In this document: one piece after another, positions 33,899 through 41,597 of the stretch
Numbering within the stretch: position 1 is the first letter of the stretch
Layout: each line of letters opens with the position of its first letter
Origin: UBA940 sp031548515
GTDB taxonomy: Bacteria; Bacteroidota; Bacteroidia; Bacteroidales; Rikenellaceae
Reading direction: 5' to 3'
Assembly (NCBI GenBank): GCA_031548515.1
Contig: JAVBRB010000045.1
Location: forward strand, 1 to 56,128
DNA: 56,128 bases
Translations under genes and position numbers: made by a program
Notes under the pieces: model-generated
What the model saw: the letters and a program-made list of their open reading frames with translations, nothing else
Databases searched by the model: none
Told to the model about the DNA's origin: nothing

Positions 33899-34464
33899 AG
33901 GAATATATCGTCTCCACAGACTCGGCCCTTGCGGAAATGGTACTTGACGGCGATTCACACGCGTTCGAATACCTGTTCAACCGTTACAGCGATTCATTGT
34001 ATCTGCTGTACCTGCAGCGTACGGGTGGAAATCCCGACGACACCGAGGATCTGATCCAGGAAATCTTCGTAAAGGCGTTTCTGCACCTGAGTAATTACGA
34101 CAAAAAATACACTTTCGGGCAGTGGATATATACCATAGCGAAGAATACTTTTATCGACTATGTCCGTAAGCGTCGCGACGACCTCTCGATCGACAATACG
34201 AGAGGCGAATACACGCAGCAGCCGGTTTCGCCTGCGCCGACTCCCGAGGAAGACATTATTAATGTCCAACAGCGCGCGCAACTTGAAGCGTATCTCCATA
34301 AGATGAGTCCGAAATACCGTAAACTCATTGAATTACGTTTTTTCAAAGACCTGTCATACGAAGAGATAGCTGCACAGCTGGACATGCCCCTCGGGACGAT
34401 AAAAACACAGATACACCGCGCCCGCGCGCAACTGTGCGACTATATCGCAAAATGCGGCATTTAG
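33889..34464 (+). CDS. ECF-type RNA polymerase sigma factor
   Basis: The protein has 191 residues. Region 2 is at about 22-95 (HAFEYLFNRYSDSLYLL, DTEDLIQEIFVKAFLHL, FGQWIYTIAKNTFIDYVRKRR). Region 4 is at about 130-185 (YRKLIELRFFKDLSYEEIAAQL, MPLGTIKTQIHRARAQL, the HTH). The linker is acidic and Pro-rich. No anti-sigma gene follows; it is sandwiched between the glycosyltransferase (10-bp overlap) and rsmG (27-bp gap). Sigma factors of this type without an adjacent anti-sigma factor occur in Bacteroidota. The regulon is unknown. Confidence 0.92.
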   Translation: MEIEEYIVSTDSALAEMVLDGDSHAFEYLFNRYSDSLYLLYLQRTGGNPDDTEDLIQEIFVKAFLHLSNYDKKYTFGQWIYTIAKNTFIDYVRKRRDDLSIDNTRGEYTQQPVSPAPTPEEDIINVQQRAQLEAYLHKMSPKYRKLIELRFFKDLSYEEIAAQLDMPLGTIKTQIHRARAQLCDYIAKCGI

Positions 34465-34491
34465 CACGTGTTATCTTAATCACGGTTTCTA

Positions 34492-35112
34492 ATGGAGCTT
34501 CTGCTGAAATATTTTCCTCAACTTACAGGACGGCAACTCGAACAATTCGCCGCGCTGTATGGCCTTTATGCAGAATGGAACGCCCGCATAAACGTGGTCT
34601 CACGCAAGGATTTCGACGGTCTATACCTTAAGCACATTCTCCACTCGCTCGCCATCGCAAAGGCCTGCCCGTTCGACGACGGGGCGCGCATCATAGACAT
34701 CGGTACGGGAGGCGGCTTCCCGGCCATCCCCCTCGCTGTAATGTTCCCGGATGCTCATTTCACGGCGGTCGATTCGATCGGCAAAAAAATCCGCGTGGTC
34801 GAAGAAGTCGCGAAAGGCGCCGGTATCGGAAACATCGCCCCGCTCAACGCGCGTGTGGAAGAAGCCCCCGGAAGATTCGACTATGCCGTCAGCAGGGCCG
34901 TAACGGATGCTCCGGTGCTTGTAAAATGGGTGTGGCCAAAATTGGAACGCGGACGAAAAGGTGCTCTGCCCAACGGAATGCTGCTGCTCAAAGGCGGCGA
35001 TCTGGCGGAAGAACTTGCAGCTACAGGAAGAAAATGCAGCGTATGGAACATATCCGAGTGGTTTGGCGAGGAGTTTTTCAATACCAAAAAGGTCATTCAT
35101 ATAGAAAAATGA
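34492..35112 (+). CDS. rsmG: 16S rRNA (guanine527-N7)-methyltransferase
   Basis: The protein has 206 residues, the normal RsmG size. The SAM-binding motif IDIGTGGGFPAIPLA, the acidic AVDSIGKK loop, and the conserved YAVSRAVTD segment with the terminal KGG (LLLKGGDLAEEL) are all present. It methylates N7 of G527 in 16S rRNA. Third in the operon glycosyltransferase - sigma - rsmG; rpmH with its own promoter follows. Confidence 0.95.
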   Translation: MELLLKYFPQLTGRQLEQFAALYGLYAEWNARINVVSRKDFDGLYLKHILHSLAIAKACPFDDGARIIDIGTGGGFPAIPLAVMFPDAHFTAVDSIGKKIRVVEEVAKGAGIGNIAPLNARVEEAPGRFDYAVSRAVTDAPVLVKWVWPKLERGRKGALPNGMLLLKGGDLAEELAATGRKCSVWNISEWFGEEFFNTKKVIHIEK

Positions 35113-35122
35113 CCTGAAAGTT

Positions 35123-35152
35123 TTTGCAAAAACTAAAAATGTTATACCTTTG
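35123..35152 (+). promoter_or_regulatory. Predicted rpmH promoter
   Basis: TTTG (35123-35126), an 18 bp spacer and TACCTTTG (35145-35152) form a strong match. The leader is about 60 nt. Confidence 0.65.
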
Positions 35153-35217
35153 CACTCCGTTAGCACACCATGTGTGCATTTATCAGTAGACAATAACAAT
35201 ACGAAATAACAAGAACC

Positions 35218-35379
35218 ATGAAAAGGACATTCCAACCCTCGCGCAAAAAGAGGATCAACAAACACGGATTCCGTCAGAGGATGGCGACTGCAAATGGCCG
35301 CAAAGTGTTGGCTGCGCGCCGCGCAAAAGGCCGCAAAAAACTGACAGTTTCCGACGAATCCACCATCAAGGGACTCTAA
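35218..35379 (+). CDS. rpmH: 50S ribosomal protein L34
   Basis: The protein has 53 residues, beginning MKRTFQPSRKKRINKHGFR and ending DESTIKGL. It is very basic, with the conserved L34 core RMATANGRKVLAARRAKGRKKL. It is slightly longer at the C-terminus than the common 44-46 residue L34, as in other Bacteroidota. It has its own promoter and is followed by a strong terminator. Confidence 0.96.
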   Translation: MKRTFQPSRKKRINKHGFRQRMATANGRKVLAARRAKGRKKLTVSDESTIKGL

Positions 35380-35401
35380 CCGGGTGAATTCCTCAAGATA
35401 T

Positions 35402-35430
35402 AAGGCTGCCTGTCCGGGCAGCCTTTTTCT
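35402..35430 (+). terminator. rpmH terminator
   Basis: A 9-bp stem, AAGGCTGCC paired with GGCAGCCTT, with a 6-base loop and a T-rich tail. Confidence 0.85.
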
Positions 35431-35482
35431 TTTGTACCGCTATTTAATTGCCGGCTGTCGATTATCAATCGTCAATTCTTGC

Positions 35483-35490
35483 TACCTTTG
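35483..35490 (+). promoter_or_regulatory. Predicted -7 box of rnpB
   Basis: TACCTTTG lies just before the mature RNA start near 35495. No clear -33 TTTG is seen. Confidence 0.55.
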
Positions 35491-35494
35491 CATC

Positions 35495-35865
35495 GCACTG
35501 CAGGGACGTCCTGCCGCTGCCGCACCCGCAAGGGTACGGGGGAGGAAAGTCCGGGCAACGCAGAGCGCCGTCCTTCCTAACGGGAAGAGATCCGTGAGGG
35601 TCTGGCAAGCGTAACAGAAAACAACCGCCATGCCTTCGGGTGCGGTAAGGGTGAAAAGGCGGGGTAAGAGCCCACCGCGGCAGTGGTGACACGTGCCGGC
35701 TGTACGTCCGACGGGTTGCAAGGCCATGTATACCGGCAGATGAGGGTTGCTCGCCCGATGCCGGGGGGTAGGCCGCTGGAGGCGGTCGGTGACGACCGTC
35801 GTAGATAAATGGCAGGAACCTTTCGCAAGATAGGAACAGAACCCGGCTTACAGACCCTGCAGTGC
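35495..35865 (+). ncRNA. rnpB: RNase P RNA, class A
   Basis: It is about 371 nt. The two ends pair perfectly over 11 bp (P1: GCACTGCAGGG with CCCTGCAGTGC). The conserved core is present: GAGGAAAGTCCGGGC near the 5' end, ACAGAAA, GGTAAGAGCCCACC, the AGATAAATGGCAGGAACC segment and ACAGAACCCGGCTTA before the 3' end. It is the catalytic RNA that cuts tRNA 5' leaders. It sits between rpmH and a terminator. Confidence 0.97.
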
Positions 35866-35870
35866 TTTAT

Positions 35871-35900
35871 AAAAAGTGCGGATTGAAATCCGCACTTTTT
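35871..35900. terminator. rnpB terminator
   Basis: A 13-bp stem, AAAAAGTGCGGAT paired with ATCCGCACTTTTT, has a TGAA loop. It also faces the mqnD gene that ends at 35967. Confidence 0.85.
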
Positions 35901-35966
35901 TCATTATGGGAAACCCTGATTGCTTCGTCGCCACGTCCCTTGTAATAATGTTATTCGCAACATACA

Positions 35967-36839
35967 TTATTCTATCTCCACCCCGGTCAGCTCTTTGACG
36001 GCCCGGCGGCCTGTTTCACCCAAAGAGAGCGAATAATCGTTGACGAATAAACGGATATGGCTCTCTATCACGTCGTCGACCATTTCCTGCGCATGCGATT
36101 TGATATAATCCCGCGATGCTTCCGGATTTGCAAATGCATAGCGGATACTTTCGCGCAGGAGTTCTTCGACCTGCGTACGGACATCTTCGGGAAGCGTGCG
36201 CGAAGCGACGATCGCCCCAAGGGGCAACGGAAGTCCGTGTGGCGAAGCCGGCTCTTTGGGAATAACAGAAGAAGTCTCCCTCATACTTTCAGACGAGAAA
36301 AACGGCTCCTGCCAACCCGCCGCCGTTGCAGCCCCCCACTCCATTCCCAGGTCGGCGACCTGGACAAGCCCGTAGTCCTTATATGTGAATCTCCCTTCGT
36401 GGATAAGCACCCCCGCATCGAAATTACCAGAGGCTACGCTTCGCGCTATCTGCGAGAACAGTAACGAGTACTGGTCCGACAGGCCTGGGTATAGACGCCT
36501 CAGCAGCAGGTTAGCGGTCGTGTGAAATCCGGGGACAACGACCCGGGTTCCCGGGCGATAGATATCGACATCAGGGCGCGCCACCAAAAGCGGGCCGTTG
36601 CCATGCCCAAGTGCGCTGCCGCTGTCGAGGAGCGCATAACGGCCGTAAATATCCGGTAGTATGGCGTAGCTGACCTTGCTTATATCCGTCCCGCCCTGAA
36701 CGGCCCTGCGGTTCAATTCCTCGATGTCGGCATAATGCACCTCGAAGCTGAAGCCGCGCGTGTCGATATGTCCGTTGATGAGCGCATCGAACATGAACGT
36801 ATCGTTGGGACAAGGCGAGATATTAAGGGTCAATCTCAT
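35967..36839 (-). CDS. mqnD: 1,4-dihydroxy-6-naphthoate synthase
   Basis: The protein has 290 residues from ATG 36839; the longer frame to 36983 would overlap mqnB by about 150 bp. The N-terminal SPCPNDTFMFDAL is the MqnD signature, followed by a periplasmic-binding-protein fold with GHGNGPLLVAR and GVLIHEGRFTY. It converts cyclic dehypoxanthine futalosine to dihydroxynaphthoate in the futalosine route of menaquinone synthesis. It overlaps mqnB by ATGA, so the two are translationally coupled. Confidence 0.94.
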   Translation of the reverse strand: MRLTLNISPCPNDTFMFDALINGHIDTRGFSFEVHYADIEELNRRAVQGGTDISKVSYAILPDIYGRYALLDSGSALGHGNGPLLVARPDVDIYRPGTRVVVPGFHTTANLLLRRLYPGLSDQYSLLFSQIARSVASGNFDAGVLIHEGRFTYKDYGLVQVADLGMEWGAATAAGWQEPFFSSESMRETSSVIPKEPASPHGLPLPLGAIVASRTLPEDVRTQVEELLRESIRYAFANPEASRDYIKSHAQEMVDDVIESHIRLFVNDYSLSLGETGRRAVKELTGVEIE

Positions 36840-37393
36840 CTCCCTGACAACAAAGCGAGTATTTTTTCCAGTTCGAGGGCAAGGCGGTTGATAGAGATTA
36901 TCATGTTCTTTCCGCCTATTTTTTCGCCAACCCTGTTCGAAATTGTGCGGACTTCCATCGCCGGGACATTGAAGCTGCCGCACATGGCAAAAAAGGCCGC
37001 CCCTTCCATGTTCTCTATATCCGCCTTCACCGGAAGGCTTATGACAGCACCGGCACAGTTGGTCGTATTGCTTCTGACAGTACGGTATCCAGGAACTGTC
37101 ACCGGTGTAAGATAGGTCTTCTGGTAGAGTTCCGTGAAGGTTCCGTCGTAACGCCCGAGGTCCGCGATTACCTCGCTTTCCACCACGACAGTTTCACCTA
37201 TCTCTATTCCGTCCGAATATGTTCCCGCTATACCGGCAAGGATCATAAGGCCGGGCTTTTCTTCGGCAATCAATTTGGCCGTAGCGGCTGCGCATTCGGC
37301 CATACCAACCCCGCAATGGTAGACCGCAATGCCTCGTTCGCAGAAAAACGTGGATTCTTTTTCCGTTGGGGTAACTACTACGATTTTTTTCAT
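36836..37393 (-). CDS. mqnB: Futalosine hydrolase
   Basis: The protein has 185 residues from ATG 37393; the longer frame overlaps the end of relA. It has a nucleoside phosphorylase-like fold with VGMAECAAATAKLI, LAGIAGTYSDGIEIGETVVV and the substrate segment ENMEGAAFFAMC. It splits dehypoxanthine/hypoxanthine from futalosine in the alternative menaquinone pathway. Third to last in the run relA - mqnB - mqnD, with a 13-bp gap to relA and an ATGA overlap with mqnD. mqnA and mqnC are not in the window. Confidence 0.92.
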   Translation of the reverse strand: MKKIVVVTPTEKESTFFCERGIAVYHCGVGMAECAAATAKLIAEEKPGLMILAGIAGTYSDGIEIGETVVVESEVIADLGRYDGTFTELYQKTYLTPVTVPGYRTVRSNTTNCAGAVISLPVKADIENMEGAAFFAMCGSFNVPAMEVRTISNRVGEKIGGKNMIISINRLALELEKILALLSGR

Positions 37394-37406
37394 TATATTG
37401 GAAAAT

Positions 37407-39596
37407 TTAGTTGGCATTCACCCTGTGCGCCCGCTGTACTCCTTTCACAGCCAGTATTTTATATATCATTGTATCGACTATCCCTTTATTCGGCACCTCG
37501 ACGTTTATGAGGCCGGAAAGCACCCCGTTACGGGACGAAAAGTTTACCGAGCGTATGTTGAGTTTCAGTTCCTGGTTTACTATTTCGGTTATGCGGTTTA
37601 CGATGCCCGTACGGTCTTCGGCAGCCACTTTTATCGTAGCCCTGAAAGCACCCTGCCCAACGTTGTCGCGCCATTTGGCCGGAAGCACACGGTAAGGATA
37701 CATATTCCTCATTCTTACAGCATTAGGGCAGTCATTGCGATGGATGGTTATCCCGGAGGCAACCGTCACGAACCCGAAAATATCGTCGCCGAAGATAGGG
37801 TTGCAGCATTTCGCAAATTTATATTCTATGTTGCTCAGAGATTCGTCGATGACCAGCGCATCCTCGTTGGCGGAAGCGGACTGAGCCTTGGTATGTACTG
37901 CCGCCGCGGCCGTACGCCTTTCCTCCCCGATTTCGCCGTTCAAATGGCGGGTCAGCACCTCTTTGATTTCGGCTATATCGATCTTTTCTCCGGCGATCTG
38001 GCCGTAAAGTTCAGTACCGGTGCGGAGTTTATAGAACTTGCACAGAGCGGTCACTGCATCGTCTATGGCGATGGATAGCTTCCAGTTCTTGATCTTGCGC
38101 TCCAGCTCCTCACGCCCCAAGGTCGCCGCTTTCGCCTCTTCTTCGCGCATATAGGCCCTGATCTTGTTGCGCGCGCGCGTCGTGTGAACGATACCGAGCC
38201 AGTCAGCTTTCGGTTTCTGGTTCTTCGAGGTCAGTATCTGGACTATGTCTCCGTTCTTGAGTACATGTTTTATGGATACGTTACGCCCGTTTACCTTGCC
38301 GCCGATGCAGCCTGCGCCGACGTTTGTGTGGATGTGAAAAGCAAAATCGAGCACCGTAGCCCCCTCAGGCAGCTTGCGCAGGTCGCCGTTGGGCGTGAAG
38401 ACGAATATCTCGCCGGAGTTCAGATTCGCATTGAACGCCTTGGTGGATACAGTGGTCTCGGTATTCTCGATGAGTTCGCGCAGACGGGCAAGCCACTCGT
38501 CGCTGCTCAATCCTCCCTGCCGCACACCCTTGTAACGCCAGTGTGCAGCCACACCGCGCTCCGCCACTTCGTCCATACGCTCGGTGCGTATCTGTATCTC
38601 CACCCATTTGCCCTCCGGAGTGACGACTGTCGTATGCAGCGATTCGTAGCCGTTGGATTTCGGTATGGATATCCAGTCCCGCAGGCGCTCGGGATTCGGG
38701 GTATAGAAGTCCGTGACTACGGAATAGACGTTCCAACTGGCGGTCTTCTCCTCCTCCCTCGGGCAGTCTATGATAACGCGGATGGCAAATATGTCGTAGA
38801 CGTCTTCGAACGGTATGTTCTGCTTGCGCATCTTGCTCCATATCGAATAGATAGACTTGGTACGGCTTTTTATGTGGTATTTCATCCCCGATTTCGAGAG
38901 TTTCTCCTCTATCGGCACGAGGAACTGCGCAATGAACTTCATGCGTTCTGCCTCGCCCGCGGATAGTTTCTCGACTATATGCCTGTAATCGGCAGGCTGC
39001 AGGTACTTCAGAGACAGGTCCTCCAACTCGCTCTTTATCGCGTAAAGGCCCAGTTTATGGGCGATCTTGGCGTAGAGGTTCAGGCTCTCCCAACTTTTTT
39101 TCTCCCACTTTTCGTGCGGAAAAATATCGAGGGTGCGCATGACTTCGAGCCTGTCCGCCAGTTTTATGAGGATAACGCGCGGGTCGGTCGAATAGGATAT
39201 TATCAGTTCCCTGATATTTTCCGCCTGCGAGTCGGAGATTTTCGTGTTGATGCCCGAAATGTTGGTCATCCCGTCTATGATCTCGGTGCATGCCGCGCCG
39301 TACAGTTCTCCGACCCCGGCCGAAGTCATCAGCCCCATGCGCACCACGTCATGCAGCAGAGTTGAAATAGTGGAGTTACGCCCGAGGCCTATTTCGGAGA
39401 TCACTATCGATGCCGTGTTCACAGAATGGTCTAGCAGTGGACGGCCATTGTAACGCATCATTCCGCCGAGTTTTTCTTCGGCAAGAGCCAGTGCGTCGCG
39501 TATCATCGCAACACTGTGCTCACTGTATGCATCGGTACACCGGTGCAGGAAATCGCTGTAACGCTCGGCTGTATTTTCTGACAAAACCCTTTCCAT
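37407..39596 (-). CDS. relA: RelA/SpoT (p)ppGpp synthetase with degenerate hydrolase site
   Basis: The protein has 729 residues. Order: HD-type hydrolase domain (about 30-180), synthetase domain (240-360: RTKSIYSIWSKM, GYESLHTTVV, EIQIRTERM), TGS domain (IFVFTPNGDLRKLPEGATVLDFAFHI), and a C-terminal zinc-finger/ACT part. In the HD site the metal ligands H and HD are kept (LLDHS, LLHDVV), but the usual ED dyad reads RM (HDVVRM) and the DRLHNM segment reads DRLEVM. That predicts loss of ppGpp hydrolysis, leaving a synthetase (RelA-like). It heads the relA - mqnB - mqnD run. Confidence 0.93.
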   Translation of the reverse strand: MERVLSENTAERYSDFLHRCTDAYSEHSVAMIRDALALAEEKLGGMMRYNGRPLLDHSVNTASIVISEIGLGRNSTISTLLHDVVRMGLMTSAGVGELYGAACTEIIDGMTNISGINTKISDSQAENIRELIISYSTDPRVILIKLADRLEVMRTLDIFPHEKWEKKSWESLNLYAKIAHKLGLYAIKSELEDLSLKYLQPADYRHIVEKLSAGEAERMKFIAQFLVPIEEKLSKSGMKYHIKSRTKSIYSIWSKMRKQNIPFEDVYDIFAIRVIIDCPREEEKTASWNVYSVVTDFYTPNPERLRDWISIPKSNGYESLHTTVVTPEGKWVEIQIRTERMDEVAERGVAAHWRYKGVRQGGLSSDEWLARLRELIENTETTVSTKAFNANLNSGEIFVFTPNGDLRKLPEGATVLDFAFHIHTNVGAGCIGGKVNGRNVSIKHVLKNGDIVQILTSKNQKPKADWLGIVHTTRARNKIRAYMREEEAKAATLGREELERKIKNWKLSIAIDDAVTALCKFYKLRTGTELYGQIAGEKIDIAEIKEVLTRHLNGEIGEERRTAAAAVHTKAQSASANEDALVIDESLSNIEYKFAKCCNPIFGDDIFGFVTVASGITIHRNDCPNAVRMRNMYPYRVLPAKWRDNVGQGAFRATIKVAAEDRTGIVNRITEIVNQELKLNIRSVNFSSRNGVLSGLINVEVPNKGIVDTMIYKILAVKGVQRAHRVNAN

Positions 39597-39696
39597 ATTC
39601 CATATCGCTCACAAGGCCGCAAGTTACGAAAAAAATAGAGTAAGCCGGAAAATAAACACCGAACTGATTTGTTTATTTTTTAACTTTACCGCACAA

Positions 39697-40344
39697 ATGA
39701 AAAAACTCGTAATATTCGACCTCGACGGCACGCTTCTGGATACCGTTGGCGACCTGGCGGCCGCCTGCAACCACGTCTTGTCGGAAGCGGGATATCCCTG
39801 TCATCCGGAAGAGGCATACCGCCGCTTTGTGGGCAACGGGATTTCAAAACTGATCGAAAGGGCCGTACCGGAAAATGCACGTGTACCGCGGCATCTGGAT
39901 GAACTGCGAAACCGCTTTATAGAACATTATACTGCAAATATATACCGCCTGACACGTCCCTATGAAGGTATCCCGGAACTTCTGGCAGAGTTGGGCCTTA
40001 TGGGGGTACGGATGGCCGTCGCCTCGAATAAATTCCAGGACGGGACTGCTGCACTCGTCGGGCATTTCTTTCCGGGAATACCGTTTGAGGCGGTTCTGGG
40101 ACAGAGGAAAGGCGTCCCGCCGAAGCCTGATCCGGCCATCGTGGAAGAAATCATTGCAATTACCGGGATACCGCACTCGCAGACGCTCTATGTTGGAGAC
40201 TCCGACGTGGATATGATGACCGCACGCAACGCAGGTGTGGAATCCGCCGGCGCAGTATGGGGCTTCCGCGGCGAAAAAGAACTCGCCGCCAGCGGCGCCG
40301 ACCACATAGCGTTCTACCCGGCCGATATCATTGCTTATATATGA
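39697..40344 (+). CDS. gph: Phosphoglycolate phosphatase (HAD family)
   Basis: The protein has 215 residues. HAD motif I FDLDGTLLDTVGDLAAACN is characteristic of Gph. The cap has FVGNGISKLIERAVP, motif II is VASNKF, motif III is KPDPAIV, and motif IV is VGDSDVDMMTARNAG. It dephosphorylates 2-phosphoglycolate and similar small phosphate esters. It is divergent from relA. A weaker -7-like TAACTTTA lies 9 bp upstream of the start. Confidence 0.9.
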   Translation: MKKLVIFDLDGTLLDTVGDLAAACNHVLSEAGYPCHPEEAYRRFVGNGISKLIERAVPENARVPRHLDELRNRFIEHYTANIYRLTRPYEGIPELLAELGLMGVRMAVASNKFQDGTAALVGHFFPGIPFEAVLGQRKGVPPKPDPAIVEEIIAITGIPHSQTLYVGDSDVDMMTARNAGVESAGAVWGFRGEKELAASGADHIAFYPADIIAYI

Positions 40345-40417
40345 CGAAAGCTGCGCTTAAGAGAGACTTAAATGACGTGAGTCGGGATAAACGAAGCGCA
40401 ATGCCGCTGGTACTGCC

Positions 40418-41377
40418 CTACAGGGATTTTACAAGTTCGCGCTGATCTTTCAGGTAAACCGCGCGCTCTATTTCACCGCTTTGCGTTATCAGAGTCGAGT
40501 GGCGGAGTATGGTTTGCAGCCATGCCTTCTGCAGCGTACACATCTCCGGTGACTGCGATTCAATCTGATGGACGGCATAAATATGGAAAAAACAGGCTTG
40601 GAAACTTTTGGATTCCATATATGAGTATGAAGTGTCGAATATAATATTTGAAAGATAATAATATATTCTTCCGCCGTCATCCGTCTTCCCTTTAATCATA
40701 AGTCCTTCGGCTTTATCGAGTATGTCGAGGAGTTCGTCGCGCATATTGTTTACATCTTCGTCTGTTATCATGGCCAGCGTGCGGAAGTATCTTATTTCCT
40801 TGATGATCGAACGGAAGACATTTTCGTCCCAGATCATGTATACCCCCCCTATTTTACGGAAAACGCTCATCAGTTCAGACTGCGCTTCCATGAAGTCATG
40901 CGGCATCGCACCGAATTCTTCGGTGCGGAAGGAACGGACATGGCCCCTTTCGTACAGCCACCGCATGTAGCGGAAAACGGAAAGGGCGCGGTATTCGGCG
41001 TAACAGGGCCACGGAAGGTAATTCGATGCAGAAATGTATAAGCCCGAAGGATCGTCTGAGATTTTTTTGAGTACGTTCAATCCGTCAGCCACGGATTGGC
41101 AATAGTTTTCGTCGAAATCCCCCCGGTAATTGATACGGAACTCGAAGCCTGAATTACCCGGACGGGTAATTCCGACCAAACGGTCGAGCGAAATGTCGAG
41201 CCTGCGGGCTACCGCCGCCGCTTCGTCCAACGAAAACGGCACCGTGCCACGGATACGCCTGTAAACCGTTTCTTTACCGAGTCCCAGCTCTTCGGCCAGA
41301 TACATGGCCGTATTCATATCGTTGGGAAGCGCCTTTCGGATCTCGTCGACAAATTCCTTTCGGATATTTTTTTTCAT
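40418..41377 (-). CDS. HTH regulator-like protein, first of a tandem pair
   Basis: The protein has 319 residues. The N-terminal ~75 residues form a Cro/C1-type helix-turn-helix (MNTAMYLAEELGLGKETVYRRIRGTVPFSLDEAAAVARRLDISLDRL). The remaining ~240 residues are an all-helical domain with aromatic repeats (YMRWLYERGH, RKIGGVYMIWDENVFRSIIKEIRYF) and the C-terminal signature HSTLITQSGEIER. No enzyme or ligand-binding motif is recognised. It is clearly paralogous to the next gene upstream, to which it is oriented head-to-tail with a 220-bp gap. It is probably a transcription regulator (inference). Confidence 0.75.
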   Translation of the reverse strand: MKKNIRKEFVDEIRKALPNDMNTAMYLAEELGLGKETVYRRIRGTVPFSLDEAAAVARRLDISLDRLVGITRPGNSGFEFRINYRGDFDENYCQSVADGLNVLKKISDDPSGLYISASNYLPWPCYAEYRALSVFRYMRWLYERGHVRSFRTEEFGAMPHDFMEAQSELMSVFRKIGGVYMIWDENVFRSIIKEIRYFRTLAMITDEDVNNMRDELLDILDKAEGLMIKGKTDDGGRIYYYLSNIIFDTSYSYMESKSFQACFFHIYAVHQIESQSPEMCTLQKAWLQTILRHSTLITQSGEIERAVYLKDQRELVKSL

Positions 41378-41415
41378 AAAACCTTTATTCCTAGTATCAC
41401 TCTTTTAAACACCAT

Positions 41416-41423
41416 CAAAAATA
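41416..41423 (-). promoter_or_regulatory. Predicted -7 box of the downstream HTH gene
   Basis: TATTTTTG on the minus strand, about 39 bp before ATG 41377, with a TCTG (41445-41448) 21 bp away as a weak -33 box. Confidence 0.5.
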
Positions 41424-41526
41424 GAGCAAACAAGCCTTTTTATACAGATAATTAGGGAAGAAATTCCACATGTGGCTTTCCTGATATCAAATATACACGA
41501 CGGGTTTAAAGCGGACTTTCGAGAAT

Positions 41527-41586
41527 CCGAATGTCGCAAGCCTGTATTTTTAACTAAAACGTAAATAAACGAGCCGAATGTCGCAA
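41527..41586. promoter_or_regulatory. Pair of 13-bp direct repeats between the HTH paralogues
   Basis: CCGAATGTCGCAA occurs at 41527-41539 and again at 41574-41586, 47 bp apart centre to centre, in the 220-bp gap between the two regulator genes. It is a candidate operator pair. Confidence 0.45.
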
Positions 41587-41597
41587 AAAATGCAAAA

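Noticed and set aside
35465..35828. Several minus-strand open frames
   Set aside because: They are antisense to the RNase P RNA, whose conserved core and end pairing are unmistakable.
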